Below, piece by piece: positions 62,336 through 64,000 of a stretch of 64,000 nucleotides of DNA; positions within the stretch are counted from its first letter, which is position 1, and the number at the start of each line of letters is the position of its first letter. The translations under genes were made by a program, and so were the position numbers. Source of the stretch: Pseudomonas sp. FEN (lineage in GTDB: Bacteria; Pseudomonadota; Gammaproteobacteria; Pseudomonadales; Pseudomonadaceae); contig NZ_CAJFDC010000010.1 in the NCBI RefSeq assembly GCF_904067045.1, forward strand, positions 466,001 to 530,000, in the 5' to 3' direction. The notes beneath the pieces are model-generated. The model did not search any database, was not told the origin of the DNA, and saw only the letters and a list, made by a program, of their open reading frames with translations.

Positions 62336-64000
62336 ATGAACAAATGCCATGTCATTGAGTTGTCGCCCTCGGGCAAAACCTTCGCGGCGGGGGACGAATT
62401 GCTGCTCGACGCGATGCTCGCCAGCGGTCTGTCGGTGCCGTTCTCCTGCCGCCGAGGGGCGTGTGGCTCGTGCAAGGTCAAGGTCGTGGCGGGGCACTAC
62501 CGTGACAAGCTGGTGGCTGCGGATGACCCGGCGCCGTGTTACCCGCTTGCCGCCGATGAAATGCTGTTGTGCCAGAGCCATGCCTGCGCCGATATGCGCC
62601 TGGAAATCCCCGGCTGGTCGCTGGACACGCCGGCGCTGGAAATCACCGCCCGGGTCTTGAGCAAGCGCGCGCTGAGCGTCGATATCACCGAGCTGGTGCT
62701 GATGCCGGAGACGCCGGAGCCCGTCGAGGTGCGGGCCGGCCAGTATTTCAAGTTTCGCCTCGACGATGGCGATAGCCGCTGTTTCTCGGTGGCCAATCTC
62801 CCTGCACGGGAGAGCGGCCAACTGGTCTTTCATATTCGCCGGGTTCGTGGCGGGCTTTTTTCCGAGCAGAGGCTCGCGACGCTGGAGGTCGGCCACGCGC
62901 TGACGCTGGAAGGTCCATTGGGTGCCTGCACCTGGCAGCACGATGAGGCTCGTCCCGTGGTGTTGTTCGCCACCGGGACCGGTTACGCCGGGGTCAAGCC
63001 GCTGCTGCTGACCGCGCTGGCCCGGAACGCCGAGGTGACGCTGTACTGGGGCGGCTCGCGGCCAGGGGATTTCTACGACCGTGACTTTCTGGACCGCGCC
63101 AGCGCCGAGCACCGCGGTTTTTCCTGGCACCCGGTGCTGTCTCCAGCGGCCCGGGTGCAGCAGGTTGCCTTTGACCAGGCGCGGCGCTGGATGCAGGCCC
63201 AGGTCTATGCCTGCGGCAACAACTCGATGATCGGCGCTGTTCGCGCACAATGCCTGGCGGCGGGCGTGCCAGCTCATCACTTTGTCGCCGAAGCCTTCGT
63301 CCCCAGCGGCAGGTCGATGTCCGCGTCTGCGCCCAAGCCGCTCGATCCGGTCTGGGAAAAAGTCGGCCCACGTTATTCCCTGGAGGGCATGTTGGCCGCC
63401 CGCGAACAATCGGTGCGTGCCCTGGCGGCGATCGCCAGTCAACTGCGGGTCGGCATGACCACCGCCGAAGCCCTCGATATGGCCAACCAGCAGTTGCAGG
63501 CCATGGGGGCATCTCACACTTGGCATCCGACCTATATCCGTTTTGGCGACGACACCGTGCGCACGCCTCGCCAGGGCATCGATCCGCTGCGCAAACTACG
63601 CGCGACCGATATCGCCGTGGTCGATCTCGGTCCGGTGTGGGACGGTTATGAAGGCGATTATGGCGACACCTTCGTGTTCGGTGAGCACCCGCTGCACCTG
63701 GCGTGCGTCAAGGCGTTGCATGAAGTGTTCGACGAAACCCGCGAGGCCTGGCGCCGCGGGCTGAGCGGTCGTGGCCTCTATGACTTCGCCGAACGCAGCG
63801 CCGCCTCGAAAGGCTGGAGGCTGGAACGCAACCTGGCCGGGCATCGCATCGCCGATTTCCCCCATGTCTTGTTCGGGCGGGAGAAGCTGGCTGAGCTGGA
63901 GATTGTCCCGAGCGAGATGGTCTGGGTCCTGGAAATCCAGTTATGCCATCCCACCGAAGCGGTCGGGGCGTTTTTCGAGGATATCCTGATCGGCGCGGCG
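62336..64000 (+). CDS. 2Fe-2S ferredoxin - flavin reductase - M24 metallopeptidase-like fusion (3' end beyond window)
   Basis: An open frame of 555 codons reaches the window edge without a stop. Domain order: plant-type 2Fe-2S ferredoxin (Cys at 38, 43, 46 and 79, spacing C-x4-C-x2-C-x32-C); FAD/NAD reductase of the oxygenase type ('SRCFSVANLP', 'LFATGTGYAGVKPLL', 'YACGNNSM'), to about 320; then an M24/Xaa-Pro-peptidase domain with both metal Asp ('VVDLG', 'GDYGDTF'), His ('HRIADFPH'), Glu ('WVLEIQ') and the final Glu-Asp ('FFEDILI'). GAGG precedes the ATG. Electron transfer and a pita-bread metallo-domain in one chain is unusual. The adjacent MocR regulator suggests an amine or amino-acid-derived substrate. 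Function is unknown. Confidence 0.85.
   Translation, partial: MNKCHVIELSPSGKTFAAGDELLLDAMLASGLSVPFSCRRGACGSCKVKVVAGHYRDKLVAADDPAPCYPLAADEMLLCQSHACADMRLEIPGWSLDTPALEITARVLSKRALSVDITELVLMPETPEPVEVRAGQYFKFRLDDGDSRCFSVANLPARESGQLVFHIRRVRGGLFSEQRLATLEVGHALTLEGPLGACTWQHDEARPVVLFATGTGYAGVKPLLLTALARNAEVTLYWGGSRPGDFYDRDFLDRASAEHRGFSWHPVLSPAARVQQVAFDQARRWMQAQVYACGNNSMIGAVRAQCLAAGVPAHHFVAEAFVPSGRSMSASAPKPLDPVWEKVGPRYSLEGMLAAREQSVRALAAIASQLRVGMTTAEALDMANQQLQAMGASHTWHPTYIRFGDDTVRTPRQGIDPLRKLRATDIAVVDLGPVWDGYEGDYGDTFVFGEHPLHLACVKALHEVFDETREAWRRGLSGRGLYDFAERSAASKGWRLERNLAGHRIADFPHVLFGREKLAELEIVPSEMVWVLEIQLCHPTEAVGAFFEDILIGAA

Noticed and set aside
1..64000. Searches by eye for CRISPR arrays, tRNA or rRNA genes and complete transposases
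   Set aside because: No regularly spaced repeats, tRNA-like cloverleafs, rRNA segments or transposase motifs were seen; small RNAs cannot be excluded by eye.

Overview
The window has the codon use, G+C-rich coding sequence and gene families of a fluorescent Pseudomonas (P. fluorescens group, inferred): paired AraC/APC permease/transaminase catabolic sets, several chemoreceptors and LysE exporters, MocR regulators and DUF6124-type small proteins. No rRNA, tRNA or CRISPR array was seen.

Positions 1-13.7 kb look like one amine or amino-acid catabolic region. It holds the 3' end of a porin, a cytochrome b561, an aldehyde dehydrogenase/class III aminotransferase pair, a divergent EutR-like AraC regulator, two nearly identical APC permeases (5282 and 10682) duplicated together with their promoters, an MFS exporter, a dCache chemoreceptor and a second aldehyde dehydrogenase. 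Four copies of a 15-bp box (TRCCGATTYGGGMTA) lie upstream of the aminotransferase, both permeases and the chemoreceptor, each pointing at its gene. This suggests one regulon joining sensing, uptake and breakdown.

Positions 13.8-24.6 kb hold a full-length porin, an IclR regulator and a tight divergent eight-gene operon: benzoylformate-decarboxylase-like TPP enzyme, aldehyde dehydrogenase, an SDR without its catalytic residues, an Asp-box beta-propeller, a one-domain extradiol-dioxygenase-like VOC protein, an AA_synth/DUF1185 protein, an MhpA-like FAD hydroxylase and an MhpD-like hydratase. It reads as an aromatic-acid pathway, but several members have no obvious role in a known route. Positions 24.7-30.5 kb carry two AraC regulators, then an ornithine-cyclodeaminase-like protein, a Rid protein, a frameshifted FAD amino-acid oxidase and an alpha/beta hydrolase.

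Positions 30.5-49.3 kb are mixed genes: SDR, SotB-like exporter, GNAT, MFS, LysR with a divergent D-threonine-aldolase-like enzyme, phytanoyl dioxygenase, TrmK, lipoprotein, GST with divergent LysR, a four-helix-bundle chemoreceptor with a PcaR-like palindrome upstream, methyltransferase, MFS, Na+/solute symporter and LysE. Decayed ectoine-synthase-like and cupin genes lie among them.

Positions 49.5-54.9 kb form an accessory island. It starts with a markedly A+T-rich two-gene cassette: a multi-winged-helix protein and a predicted PD-(D/E)XK nuclease, neither of which I recognise. A 180-bp MITE-like element with perfect 19-bp inverted ends follows, then a convergent ApeA-type HEPN anti-phage gene and a DUF6124 gene. 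The cassette is the best candidate for an undescribed (probably defence) system.

Positions 55-64 kb hold a DUF2867 gene, an internally deleted acyl-CoA ligase pseudogene, LysE, an MgtA-type Mg2+ ATPase, a small membrane protein and a MocR regulator. Divergent from the regulator is an unusual gene, open at the window edge, that fuses a 2Fe-2S ferredoxin, a flavin reductase and an M24 metallopeptidase-like domain.
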